A stretch of 64,000 nucleotides of DNA, taken from the NCBI GenBank assembly GCA_022592445.1, contig JABYQR010000151.1, forward strand, positions 1-64,000, read 5' to 3'. Positions 21,185 through 32,593 of this stretch are shown piece after piece (the stretch's first letter is position 1; every line of letters begins with the position of its first letter). Source of the DNA: Cytidiella melzeri (taxonomy: Eukaryota > Basidiomycota > Agaricomycetes > Polyporales > Irpicaceae). The notes beneath the pieces are model-generated. The model did no database searches. It was not told where the DNA came from and was given only the letters and a program-made list of their open reading frames with translations. The position numbers and the translations under genes are program-made.

Positions 21185-22985
21185 ATGTTCAGAGCATCGT
21201 CGTCAACAACTCGTACGCCTCTCTCAACCCCTCCAATTTTCAAAAACTCTCTACCGACTACTAACACTTCTCGAGCAGAAATCGCCCGGCCTTTCAGGGC
21301 CAAACTACGACGCACGTTTGCGACGGTACAAGACCCACCTGTCCGTCACTACGGCGGGTTGAAAGACCAGGACCGGATCTTCACCAACGCATACTGTCGT
21401 CACGATCACGGAATAAAAGGTGCACAGGTACGTAAAAAACCCCTCAACAAAACAAAAACACAAAAAAACTCATTCGGGAGCTTCCACACAACACAGTCTC
21501 GAGGGGATTGGCACAAGACGAAAGAGATCCTCTCAAAAGGCGACTCGTGGATCATCCAAACTATCAAAGACTCTGGTTTGCGCGGACGCGGAGGTGCCGG
21601 GTTTCCAAGCGGCTTGAAATGGAGTTTCATGAACAAGCCGGGGTGGGAAAAGGACTCGCGACCGAGGTATTTGGTTGTCAACGCCGACGAGGGTGAACCA
21701 GGGACGTGCAAAGATCGTGAAATAATGCGAGGGGACCCTCACAAGCTCGTAGAAGGTTGTCTTGTGGCAGGACGTGCTATGAACGCCAGCGCAGCCTACA
21801 TTTACATCCGAGGAGAGTTTTACCAGGAGGCGTCGCACGTTCAGCAAGCGATCACTGAAGCCTACAAGGCTGGTTATCTCGGCGAGAACGCTTGTGGTAC
21901 TGGCTACAAGTTTGATGTTTACTTGCATCGGGGTGCTGGAGCGTACATTTGCGGAGAGGAGACCGCGTTGATAGAGAGTTTGGAGGGGAAGCAGGGAAAA
22001 CCTCGTCTTAAACCTCCGTTCCCTGCTGATGTCGGATTGTTCGGGTGCCCTACGACTGTTGCCAACGTTGAAACTGTTGCAGTAGCCCCGACTATATGCA
22101 GACGCGGCGCTCCTTGGTTCGCGAGCTTTGGTCGCGCGAGGAACCAAGGGACAAAGTTGTTTTGCATCAGCGGTCACGTCAACAACCCCTGTGTTGTCGA
22201 AGAGGAGATGAGTATTCCTTTGAAGGAGTTGATTGAGAAGCACTGTGGGGGTGTCGTTGGTGGATGGGATAACCTCCTCGGTATCATTCCAGGAGGAAGT
22301 TCGGTGCCGGTGTTGCCTATCAAGCAATGCGGCGAAGTTCTGTGAGTATGTTTGACGTGTTCATCGTATGCTTTTCATCTCACTCGCTTTGATAGTATGG
22401 ATTACGACTCTTTGAAGGATGCACAGTCTGGTCTTGGCACTGGCGCAGTCATTGTGATGAACAAGAGCACAGACATTGTCAAGGCCATCGCCCGTTTCGC
22501 TCACGTGCGTATAAGATACTTCGGAAAGTATAATGATGGGAACTGATCACATTCTCACTTTAGTTCTACAAACACGAGTCCTGTGGTCAGTGCACACCTT
22601 GCAGAGAGGGGACAACGTGGATGATGAACATGATGGATCGCTTCGTAGAGGGAAGGGGTCACCAGCGCGAGATTGACATGCTTCTAGAACTCACGTACGC
22701 CTACATACCCATCTTTCTCTCTCATACATTTTTCATGACCTATGTTCATTCCCTTTTTTCAGAAAACAAATCGAAGGTCGCACGATTTGCGCTCTCGGCG
22801 ACGCGGCAGCTTGGCCTATCCAAGGTCTCATGCGTCACTTCCGTCCAGAGGTAGAGAAGCGCATCGAGTCGTTCCGCGCCGCGAACGGACCTGTGTTGTT
22901 CGGTGGTCGGATGTTGGTGGACGGCCAAACGGATTCGACTTTGACGCTCGCTCTCCCTGATAACCTCGGTGCGAACCTTTCGTGA
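21185..22985 (+). CDS. nuo51: NADH:ubiquinone oxidoreductase 51 kDa subunit (complex I)
   Basis: Five exons, 21185-21427, 21497-22341, 22396-22504, 22564-22694 and 22763-22985, join in frame to 516 residues. A Ser/Thr/Arg-rich N-terminus is a typical mitochondrial presequence. The FMN/NADH site [46 protein letters not shown] and the N3 iron-sulfur ligands [11 protein letters not shown] plus TICALGD are all present. The protein accepts electrons from NADH through FMN in the matrix arm of complex I. Intron 1 (69 nt) is a multiple of three without a stop. The gene looks intact; copia C2 sits about 180 bp upstream and has displaced the native promoter-distal region. Confidence 0.97.
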
Positions 22986-24796
22986 GGTTGGCTCTAGGGT
23001 TGTTTTTGGTGGGTTTGCCATGAGCTGCTATGTACCGTCGGGTGTGGTGATTGGCTTTTCAGATGGATGATTGAATCGTTTTTGTGATGTTCATGTTGAG
23101 CGATCGTATGTTTGACGGTGTTGAGGATGGGCTCAGGCTTGCAAGGATTTTCTAATCCGCCAAAGAATATTGTGTCTCAGAAGAATTAGTCTGTGGAAAG
23201 ATGTATCGAGTCCTTTGTGTGCGATTTGTGGCTAGGGCGATCAATGGCTTTGGCTGAACATCTCTCTCCAAACACCTAGCCTTTGGAGCTTGAAGTTTGA
23301 AGCTTGAAGGCTCAAAGATATCACACCGGAGAACAAACAGCTCGTGCTTGCAGTACAATATAATGTCGGAATTGGGTTGGTTGCTGGGCTACGCAACACA
23401 CATAAGCATAAGTACTCGTGACTGAACTATTGACTCGGGAATTTTGTAACTGTAACTGTGCGTTCTCGGATGCGATGTCACTCTAGTACTGTATATACAA
23501 AGATTAAGATACCTTGTCAGTGGGCACGGTAGAGATCGTCGCGACGGGATTCGGAAAATTCGAACAACGCCCTCTCAGTGCTCCTGTGGCGACCCGACTT
23601 TCTGCTTTACTATGGCTTCAGAACAACAACTTTATGATCTAGGAACGTATTTCTGGCCGAAGAGCTAGGTCAGAGTTCTTCTCGATCCAAGTCAGCGGCC
23701 GGGGTCTCTCAGGTCGTCTCCGAGTTGGAAGAATGTCATGTTCACACTCGTCAGCTCCCTCAAAGAACTAGAGGGGACATATGTATATACATCTCTTCGT
23801 ACGCAAACTGTGACAGACCTCACTCAAAGTAACATTCCGCACCATCATTGTCCGAAACCAGCCTACGTACAAAACTACTATATTTGGCAGGAGCTCCAGC
23901 GACTGCCTAAGGGAGCTCCGCGACCGTCTCTGCCTTTGTCTCCCTGTCTCCCTGACGTCTGGAACCGAGACTAGGACATGCCTCGCTCAGGCTATCATCT
24001 CCGTGACGCACATGCACTGTTCCGAGCCTCAAGATCTGGATCCGTACGGACTCCCTCACATCGCAAACAAAAGCGTTTTCTGCGAGCACCGACGTCCAGT
24101 TGTCAAAGTTGAAGGGGGCACTACTAGTATCACACATACAGTATTTTCTGGTATGGTGTATGACTGACTACACGCAATCCTTCGACTGAAACTCTCGTCT
24201 GTCAAATATAAAATCCCATTGGTGAACTACGTGCTACTGGGCGACATCATATATACATAGCAGGATGTGAGGCATTAGCTATATGTAGTACGCCGCGCTT
24301 GCATATGATACACACTGACACGGTTCTGGTGTTCACTGGGATTGACTGTGGTAATGATGAGTACTTGGGCGATCTCGAGAAGCAATCACTTATGTAAGCC
24401 CGCCAAGGAAAGCTCTGTGTGCTGCCATCAACGTCGTCCGAGTCCACAAACTCGTCGCCGCCACCATTACCATGCATGCGTCCTCGAGCCCGCTAAGCAC
24501 GGTGTTGACATGCGCGTCGGACTCCGTTTGCGGTGCTAGTACGTGTACGTTGATTAAACCAATCTAGGACGTCGAGTCACTGCCATGTCAAGGTCCGTAA
24601 CCTGTGCACCCTCTCGCGCTCTTCCACCGCGAGCACACATCTGCCTTAGGCTCTCCCCCCTCACAGCCATCCTCACCCAACAACTGTTAAAATATCCATC
24701 TCACGCTCAAAGACCAGTAACTAACACGAACTCTCTTCCAGAGTTGTTCCCCGTGGTGAATCGGGATCTCCTAGGCGGCAATCCTCTCGATCAGCG
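22986..24796. other. intergenic region, no gene supported
   Basis: About 1.8 kb between nuo51 and the next gene. It contains an LTR fragment (23829-23971) and otherwise only short unconvincing open frames on both strands. Confidence 0.5.
23829..23971 (+). repeat. C1-family LTR fragment
   Basis: About 140 bp match 58706-58848 at high identity (ACATTCCGC then GGAGCTCCAGCGACTGCC and GACGTCTGGAACCGAGAC), part of the 3' end of the C1-family solo LTR there. No ends or target duplication are left. Confidence 0.75.
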
Positions 24797-26569
24797 ATGA
24801 AATACTCGTATACCCCTACAAACGGCTTGTCCACCTCATCCCCGGGCCAGACATCTCCTGCTATTAAAGCGTACAACGCACAGACACCACAGCCCAACGC
24901 AACCAACATGAACTACCAATCGCAAAAATCAGCATCCTTCTACTCGTCGGCTGTGCCCACTCCCACTCCGCTGTACTCTTCGCAATCCAGCTTTGGAGCT
25001 CAACAGCAGCAGCAGCGGCAGCATCAATATACCCAATCGCAATCGCAAGCACAGTCACAACAACCTCAAGCGAACCGACCAACGCACTCCCACCAGTCCT
25101 TCTCGTACGGAGGAGGCCAGCAGCATGGAGGCAGGGTGGCAGGCTACACGCCTGTCAACTTTGATAGTCCGTACGGAAGCGCAGATCGGTTCTACGGAAG
25201 GTGTGTGTATATAAACGCACTTTTGTTCGTTTCAGTGGTTCCTTTCTTTCTCAACACACAGCTGCTGTGATATCGCTTTGTTACTTTGTATACCCCCCAC
25301 TCCTGCTGTTTTACCACGCGAACGCTGATTGTTTTTTCTATTCTGACTCTTTCTCTCACCGCACCGCAACCGCACCCGCTTCAAGCCTGGTAGACCCTCT
25401 GAGCGCACGTCCCAGCGAGATATTCTCCCGCCTCGCCGACGCCTTGTTCTTCTGGATGGACTCCAACTGCGACATCGCCGGTCTCCGAAGTACAGGTGTC
25501 ATCGAACCTGAAAAATACGCGTGGATGACGCTTGTCACAGGTACTGACCTCGAGACGGTGCGCTTCATTGAATTTTTTTTTTCTTTCGTTTTCATTCACC
25601 TCTATCTAACTCGCATACGATTGATTTTTTTTTAATGATTTTTTATTTTTAGGCAAAGCTTCTGGTGCATTACATACAATCGTTTTACGAGTCTGCTGGG
25701 ATTCCTTGTCAATACAGGATGGGGCCTAACGGTCGAACTGTACGTCCCTCCACTCATCTTTTTTGTTATTCGAGTCGCTTTCTCTTTTGCTTTGCTTTGC
25801 ACCCTCACTGCGTGTGTGAATGTTATGCTAAACTGGTTCTCGTGGAACAGATCGCAGTGCTCGACCGTCGTGGGTGGTTACACGCCAGTGTCTTCGAAGC
25901 ACGCGCTGATCCCGAAGAAAGTTGGAAGGTTGGTTCTTATAACACCATTTCCTCCCTCTCCTCCTTCCCATCCTTACTAACTTCTCCTTCTCTCTCTCCC
26001 TCTCTCCCCTCTCTCTCTCTCCCTCTCTCTCTCTCTTACAGTACTGGTCCAAATCAATAACCCTCCTCACCCTAATCGACCCTCTAACATCCCGTCCCTT
26101 CCCCTCCCCCCTCCCTCGCTCCGCCCTCCCCACACACCCCGTCCCTTCCCTACGAGCAATATACACAAGCTGGCAAATCCAAACGGTGGCGGACGTGCAG
26201 AGGCAGAGAAGCGCAGAAGCGGTACAGCAGGCTATGGCGAATGCGAGAACTCAAGCTGCTCAGGCTCAGATGTATCAGAATTCGTATGTTGGGGCTGCAG
26301 CTGCTGCGGGGTTAGGTGCCACGCCCGGGTTTGGCAGTAGTGTTAGTGGTGTTAGTGGTATTGGTGGTGGTGGTGGTGGTAGTGGATTGGGAGGAGGGGA
26401 AGGAGGAGAGCACGCGTCGTTGAAAGATACGATAACGAGCGTGGCTTCTCTTGCTAACACTGCGTTGAATATCTTTGGTGGTGGTGGTGGGGGTGGTGGG
26501 GGACTTGGACTTGGAAATGTCGTGTTGGGGTTGGGTGGGATTGGTGCGTTTAATGGGTTTGGGAACTGA
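24797..26569 (+). CDS. orphan protein, Gln-rich N-terminus and Gly-rich C-terminus
   Basis: Five exons (24797-25200, 25386-25557, 25653-25739, 25851-25928, 26042-26569) give 422 residues in frame. Residues 1-130 are Ser/Pro/Gln-rich and disordered-looking. Residues 135-300 look like a compact domain (SEIFSRLADALFFWMDSNCD, KLLVHYIQSFYESAGIPCQY, VLDRRGWLHASVF). A coiled, Ala/Gln-rich stretch then leads to a Gly-rich tail with GGGGGGG runs. I do not recognise the domain; a role in protein-protein scaffolding is only a guess from composition. Introns have pyrimidine-rich 3' ends. No transposon disrupts the gene, so it is probably a real host gene. Confidence 0.75.
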
Positions 26570-27151
26570 GATGTCCTAGCGAGGGGGGGAGAGGAGGGGG
26601 GAGAGGAGGGGGGTTTGGTTTTTGGTTTTCTGGTTTTTTTTTGTGGAGCCGGTTTCTGATTGTTTTCCGACTTTTGGATTGTATGAATGATGTTCAAGTA
26701 ACAAGTTTGTGGTTTTTGAGCAGAATGGGTTGTGTTTTTACTTTTGCTATGCTCGCTTGGAAGTAGAGTGCTCAGTGCTTATCATAGGTGTTGTTCGTGT
26801 GTTGAAAGAACATAACATACTCCGAAGTGAAGTAAGCACTGGTAACTGGTAGGTGGCATATTATATAGAGGCACACTCAGGCTTCTGTATTCTGTATCAT
26901 CATACCCAGGTCTCTCATTCGATTCGAGTTTAATTCATTTGAACGTACTACTGTTATTGACATCAGCCCCCTACCGGGTTGGAATGAAGTTCTAGTCAAC
27001 TCGGAGACTAGACAAGCTAGACAAGTTCCGAAGCTGACCACCATGCATGCATGAGAGAAGTTTTAAGAATCAAGCGTCGTGCGATGAAACTTTAAGAATC
27101 AAGATCGTCCTAAATCCGGTCTATCAGTGGCAGTGGGTATGTTTTGAGTAT
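26570..27151. other. intergenic region, no gene supported
   Basis: A 3' flank with G-rich then T-rich runs (26580-26640), followed by unique sequence up to the LINE target duplication. Nothing else seen. Confidence 0.5.
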
Positions 27152-27166
27152 GAGTGTTCTTTCCAA

Positions 27167-30003
27167 AAATTCTGCTTCCAGGGGTCTGAGACAGACCCCA
27201 AGGATTGCTCGGTAGGAGCAGGGCAGGGTGCTGTCTTATCTCCACCGTTAACAGCATTGTACCTAGCTCCGGCTCTACATCATGTGGCGCCCACAAACCA
27301 GGTGCTTGAGGGGGATCAAACCCTGCAATTCTTTGTCGATGATGGGTGGATACACGTATTCGGCCCTCCAATGGCAAAAGCGCGTATTAACCAACAACTT
27401 ATAGCAAACGCTAGGTTGCTGGAACGCATATATGTAAAAATGACCGATGCCATGAGAATGGCAGGGTTAGAAGTGGAAGGGGATAAGACCGAACTTATCC
27501 ACTTCAGAAATAGCACCAAACCTTGGAGCCCAGATGAACCTTTGGGCCCAAGTGTGAATTTGCCAAGCCATAACGGGACAGTAATTATCATTAAGCCTAA
27601 GGAGGTTGTACGATACCTGGGCTTCTTTTTCACTCCTAGACTTACATGGAGGGAGCACATAAGACGGTATGCTAACAAGGCGTGTAGCACTGTCAATGCG
27701 TTGCGATTACTTGGTAATTCACAACGAGGATTTAATCCTTACCATAAGAGACGGTTATACATCTCTAATGTGCTTCCAGTCCTACTCTACGGTGCACAAC
27801 TGTGGTGGGATCCCAATTGGAAGCGACAGAAATGGATTGCGAAAGAGCTTCAACTTGCTCAGTCGCGAGCTGCGAGGTGGATCACAGGTGGCTTTAAGAC
27901 CACTCCGATTGGTGCACTTGAGATGATGGCTGGGCTTATTCCCATCCGACACCAAGTAGACAAGTTTATGTCGAAAGCTGCTCTTAGAGTGAGAACAGTG
28001 CATCGAGGTCACCCTCTCCGGGCTAATCTCCCGGCAGAGTGGGAGACAAACGATGCAAATTGTCGTATGCCTTTTCCTTTGGGGGCACGACACTGTAAAG
28101 TGGATTTGCCTCTGGCGCACATTCATAGAATAGGGATGACTTCAGATGAAGCCTTTGATCCTGTCGATGCTGAAAACTGGCCTGGTAAACGCATTCTAGA
28201 TGAGTTCCAGGACAGAATCAAGTTCTTCGTGGACACACCAACCAAATCCTCCAACGATTTTAAGTCGTGGGTGGATGGGGATTTGAAACATTGAATTGAG
28301 TTCACGGAAAATAATGAAGACATTCGTTCAGTTTGGACTGACGGATCTCTTATATGGGATGGGTCTGCAAAAAGACGCAAGTCAGGAGCGGCCTGGACTA
28401 CTCGACACATGGGTGTGACTCTTACTAGGAAACACACCCCTATGGGCAATTCTGGCGTATATGACGCTGAAATTTGCGCTCTTGCTATGGGTATTAGCGA
28501 TGCTGTCACAAACATTCCTGATAGTATCACTGAAATCCACCTCTTTGCTGACAACAAGTCTGCATTACAATCTATCCTGAAGCCTAATGTTGGCCCGGGA
28601 CAGATGATGCGTTTGGTAGCGTGCCGAAGGGTGCGGGCCTTTTTGAGCGCAAACCCTGCACGCTATGTGGGGCTGCATTGGGTACCAAGTCACATTGGCC
28701 TCGCAATCAACGAGGACATGGACAAATTAGCCAAAGAGGCTACAGAACAGCCACAACCGAGATTCACATCGTGGAGTGTGGCACGTCAAGACAAAGATGC
28801 AATGGCTATTAAACGGTGGCATTGTCTTATGACAGACTTTGATTACAAAGGGCACAGCAACATTATTAAAACGTCTGAATTCAAGGGAGTGACACCAGTG
28901 GCCAAACGACACTGGTGGTTGAAAAACCTTGGCGGAGCTCAGTCAGCGTTGTATAACGTTGATAAGCCGATAATACAGTGGGTGTGGCGGAATATGCTGC
29001 TGCTACACGGCTCATCTCAGGACATATGCCTATTGGCGAGTTCCGTGAAAGATTTCACCTGGAGGGCCCCGCGGAATGTGCGTGTGGCGCTATTGAAACT
29101 CGAAAGCATCTGCTGGAAGAGTGTCTTTTGTGGTACCGTGCTTGGAGACCACCTGACCCATACAACCAAGAGGAACTAGCAGCTCTTGCGGGTATGGATT
29201 CTGCAGATTTCCAAAACTGCACACAGTCGTTTGGACAAAACGAACTCCTTGTGTTCTTGATCATGAACCCCATGGCAGGAACTTTTGAATGGGCTAATCT
29301 GGTGGAAACGAGAACCTCAGATTTAGCTGCAAATTGTTTCAACTCCTACGCGGTAACACGAGTATGGGTTGAGACAATACTTAAACAAACCGTGTTTGGT
29401 GCCCATACCAAATGGAAACCAATCGACTACAGCCCCAAATCCCACCGGCAGTTTATGCGTGAAGTGTGGAGATCAGGCCATGAGTGGACTATAAAAACGC
29501 TCATACACAAAGGAGAGGCTTCTGAGGAGCAGAAGCGTGACCCAATATTGAAGGTGAAGAAGCCAAAGGAGAAACATATTCCAGCGGATGATCACCATGC
29601 CAAAGCGGAAGCTGAGGCCATTGCTAGGTCAGAGGAGGACCGAGCAAAGTTTGTCGAGTGGTTTTTCAAAAATCTAACAGACGACCTGGAGTTCAAATCT
29701 CCATACTCCAGTTGGTGGGGGCCGCAGAGGGAGCGGCAATACCTTGCTAATGGAAGGCCAGCGGATGCGCTGGATTTCGGAGAGGATGAGTTTCGCCTTC
29801 CTGTGGCAAACCGTGATTCCAATTCGAGACGCTATGGTCATCATGAGGACGGTGGCGAGGTCGACCCCTCGTTGTCGGAATCTACGCGGTGGCGGGTGAA
29901 CCCCAGTCAGGCAGGACGTTTGGCTTGGGGGGAACCCACGGATGTGGGCTGGGGTGTTCTCTACCCTGCATCCGGCGAAGGAACCCTTCACCCAAGTGAG
30001 TGA
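27167..30003 (+). pseudogene. LINE ORF2 fragment: RT, RNase H, Cys-rich C-terminus
   Basis: The first frame carries the RT palm box FFVDDGWI and the thumb-like VVRYLGFFFTPRLTWREHI, to a TGA at 28292-28294. The same frame continues with RNase H (VWTDGSL, DAEICALAMG, FADNKSAL, HWVPSHIG). Near 28980 a frameshift leads to a segment with CACGAIETRKHLLEEC, the usual Cys/His block after fungal LINE RNase H. About 250 further residues then run open to 30003, much longer than expected. Dead by truncation, one stop and one frameshift. Confidence 0.88.
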
Positions 30004-30435
30004 AAGGGCTTTTGTGTGCCATGACCTGGCATGTTGGTACATGTTTTGTATCTTCAACGGAGGGGGGGTTATTTTCTCTTTCTGCGTAGTAGCGACAATG
30101 CGCTTAGACGGGGCTAAGTCATCAGGCCTAGGACATACCACATTCAACCGTCCTGAAAAAACCGTCAGAAAGTAGCAGTTGCAGCGGGCACTCGCAGCCG
30201 CAGGCCAACATGGGGCCGGGGGTCTATGTCTCCCTTTCTGTCTCTGCCAAGTATAGGTTGTGACACATGGGCGGTGCCTGAACACCACTGCCTCGCTGTC
30301 CGGTCCACACCACTCATCCGAGGACTGTATAAAACAACCCACAATCGAGGCGGGCGCTGGCAGCCGTTTCATGGTTTCGGAATATGGTCTCACATGTAAC
30401 TACGTTACGCACGGACCTTGATAAACTTAGATAAT

Positions 30436-30463
<28 letters not shown>
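27167..30463 (+). mobile_element. 5'-truncated non-LTR retrotransposon (LINE)
   Basis: A reverse transcriptase C-terminal part, an RNase H domain and a Cys-rich segment end in a 3' UTR and a run of about 28 A (to 30463). The copy is bounded by a perfect 15-bp target duplication, GAGTGTTCTTTCCAA (27152-27166 and 30464-30478). It therefore starts at 27167, inside the RT domain: a typical incomplete target-primed insertion. Confidence 0.95.
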
Positions 30464-30466
<3 letters not shown>

Positions 30467-30764
30467 TGTTCTTTCCAAGTCTAGCCTGAGTATGTCACGG
30501 TGCAGTTTGTCGTCCCCTCAGCTCACACCGCGATCGAGTTCTCACAGTATAGAATTCGCTTTCGACGAGGGCTGGCGACCAATTTTTGACAAGCTGCATG
30601 CTCTCTGTGGCCAGTAGCAGGGGTGTCACAGTCGCGACACCCGTGGAGATCTTCGCATACTAGTATGCATTGGCTCGAATGGTAATGGTAATCAACTTCC
30701 CACTTGGAAGATAATAGCGTTTGGGGTAACAATCTCTCTCTATTTACAGCTCGGGTGGTGTCAT

Positions 30765-31266
30765 TGTGATATAGGTGGTGGATGAAGCAGTTGAGTAGAA
30801 AGGCCCCTGCCTCATCGGACAGTACCGTGCGGGGGTACGGTACGGGGTTTTTTTTTAAATTTCCGAGCTCGATGGTGCTTTACGAACTTCCGCTCATAGG
30901 TCACGGTGGTGGATAAATCAGTTGGACAAAAAGGCTGCCTCATCGGACACTATCGTGCGGACTGAGTTTGTGGGGGTACGGGGCTTTTCAATTTCCGAAC
31001 TCGATGGTGTGCTTCAAACCGTAGTTCATAGGTGGCGAAACAGAAAGGTTGGGCTCATCGGACCAGTATTGTGCGGGCTGAGTTCATAGGGTACGAGACC
31101 TTTGAATGTCGCGCTCGGTGGTGTTTAACAAGCTTCCATTCATAGGTGGCGAAACAAGCAAAACAGAAGGCTGCCTCAGATACTCATCGTGCGGGCAGAG
31201 TTCATCATGGGGTACGGGGCCTTGCGACTTCGAGCTCGGTGGTGCTTTCCAAACTTGCGCTCACGA
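30765..31266 (+). repeat. four degenerate ~110-130 bp tandem repeats
   Basis: Each unit carries CTCATCGGAC, CGTGCGGRCTGAGTT, GGGTACGGGGC, TTCCGAGCTCGGTGGTG and TTCATAGGTGGCGAAACA in order, with 10-25 percent divergence. The array ends about 170 bp before the start codon at 31439, so it lies in the promoter region of that gene. Confidence 0.8.
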
Positions 31267-31438
31267 GGATTCATATATAAGCAAGCAGAGACAGAGTCAG
31301 CATGTCCTGCCATTAGCGATATCATCAATACCCTACCTGCCAAGGCGAGTTTCTCCTTGACAGCTGTCGGCTCTCACGTGTGTGACACTGGTGGCTCACC
31401 ACCATCCTCTTCCAGATATCTATATCTTTGAAAAAAAA

Positions 31439-32156
31439 ATGCCGACTGGACTTACTTCAAGGTTCTATGTGGCGGGTATCCCTCCCGGCCTCAACTTTGA
31501 GCTCACGAGTATCAAGCCCACTGCGCCCCACGACGGCTACGATTGGAAGGGTAGCTTCAGAAGGAGTGAAAAAATCATGTCTTGCACCGGACAGGTAAAA
31601 CCCTTCTTACCCTTGCTTTGCTATAGTAGTAATCAAAACCCGCTGATGTACCTACCTACCATAGAGGCAATACGACCATTGGTCGCTCCCGTACACCGTC
31701 CCCGTCGACAGCAACAACTTTATGGGCGAAGCCCACTTCGAAGGCCACAACGGTCTCTGGAGCTCGGGAGAGGGCGCAAAAGTCACAATCGACTTTCGTC
31801 TCTGGGGTTCTACGACTGTCGCAGGGACCCCGGTGTCTGTGGATGAATCAGGGGTTATCGTCGTTTCCACCACACCTTGGAGTGGCGTCTCACGTCCCGA
31901 CTACGTGAACGTCACGTACTCGTGGAGACACGGCGTCAGCGATCCAGTCAACGTCGCACTCGGCGTGCCTGCAGACATGGCAGGCATGCCTGACGACTTG
32001 CACTTTGTGCTCGCTGTCAACCCGCAGGAGAAATTGGTTGGCGTGGCGACTGAGACGCACAAGGACCTTGTTCTCACTTTGGTGGATTACGCACTCAGGG
32101 GTATATTCTGGGGGCACGAGAAGGCAATTTCCTGGGCCAGCGGCAAAATCTTTTGA
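31439..32156 (+). CDS. two-exon orphan gene, 215-residue beta-rich protein
   Basis: Exons 31439-31594 and 31665-32156 join in phase 0 over a 70-nt intron (GTAAAA..CATAG). The start follows an A9 run, a plausible Kozak-poor but first ATG. The product has no signal peptide or membrane helix and is rich in alternating hydrophobic residues (FRLWGSTTVAGTPVSV, RPDYVNVTYSWRHGV), suggesting beta sandwich folding. I do not recognise a family. It converges on the gene at 32594-34152. Confidence 0.65.
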
Positions 32157-32593
32157 TATACTCCTAAGCCCCTTTGCGTGTTGTTGATATATTGTGTGGC
32201 CGTTGAGAATGTTCCCCTTCGATGTGTCGCGTTTTCAGATCGTTGTGTATTGTAGTTTTACGCCGTTAGTTCTGTCCAGTCCTTGTTCACAAGACCTGCA
32301 GTGCTTACCTAGTGAACTTGAGCGAATCACAAAGTTGAGTTTTATCAAGGAAACACGATATCACAGCGCTCTGTGTAGACTTCAAATCGAGTAGCGAAAA
32401 TATTGTGTGTGGCTATGACTCCAGTGGCACTCTGGGGTCATAGCCAATACTTCAGTTAGTACGGTAGTTGGATAAATAAAGCGCTACATGACAATTGAGG
32501 AGAATGCGCTACACTTGCATTACAAACATAACCACTCAATCTGTACATATCATTGCTAGCTCAGCTAACAACTTTGAACTCCGGGACACAGCA
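32157..32593. other. intergenic between convergent genes
   Basis: 437 bp shared 3' region; only short open frames, nothing else seen. Confidence 0.5.

Noticed and set aside
23738..23974. ORF MFTLVSSLKELEG overlapping 23829-23971
   Set aside because: The second half is LTR-derived and shared with 58706-58848; no support as a gene.
30434..30463. Poly(A) run as a processed pseudogene signature
   Set aside because: The 15-bp duplication and RT/RNase H coding upstream show that it is the tail of a LINE, not a retrocopied host mRNA.
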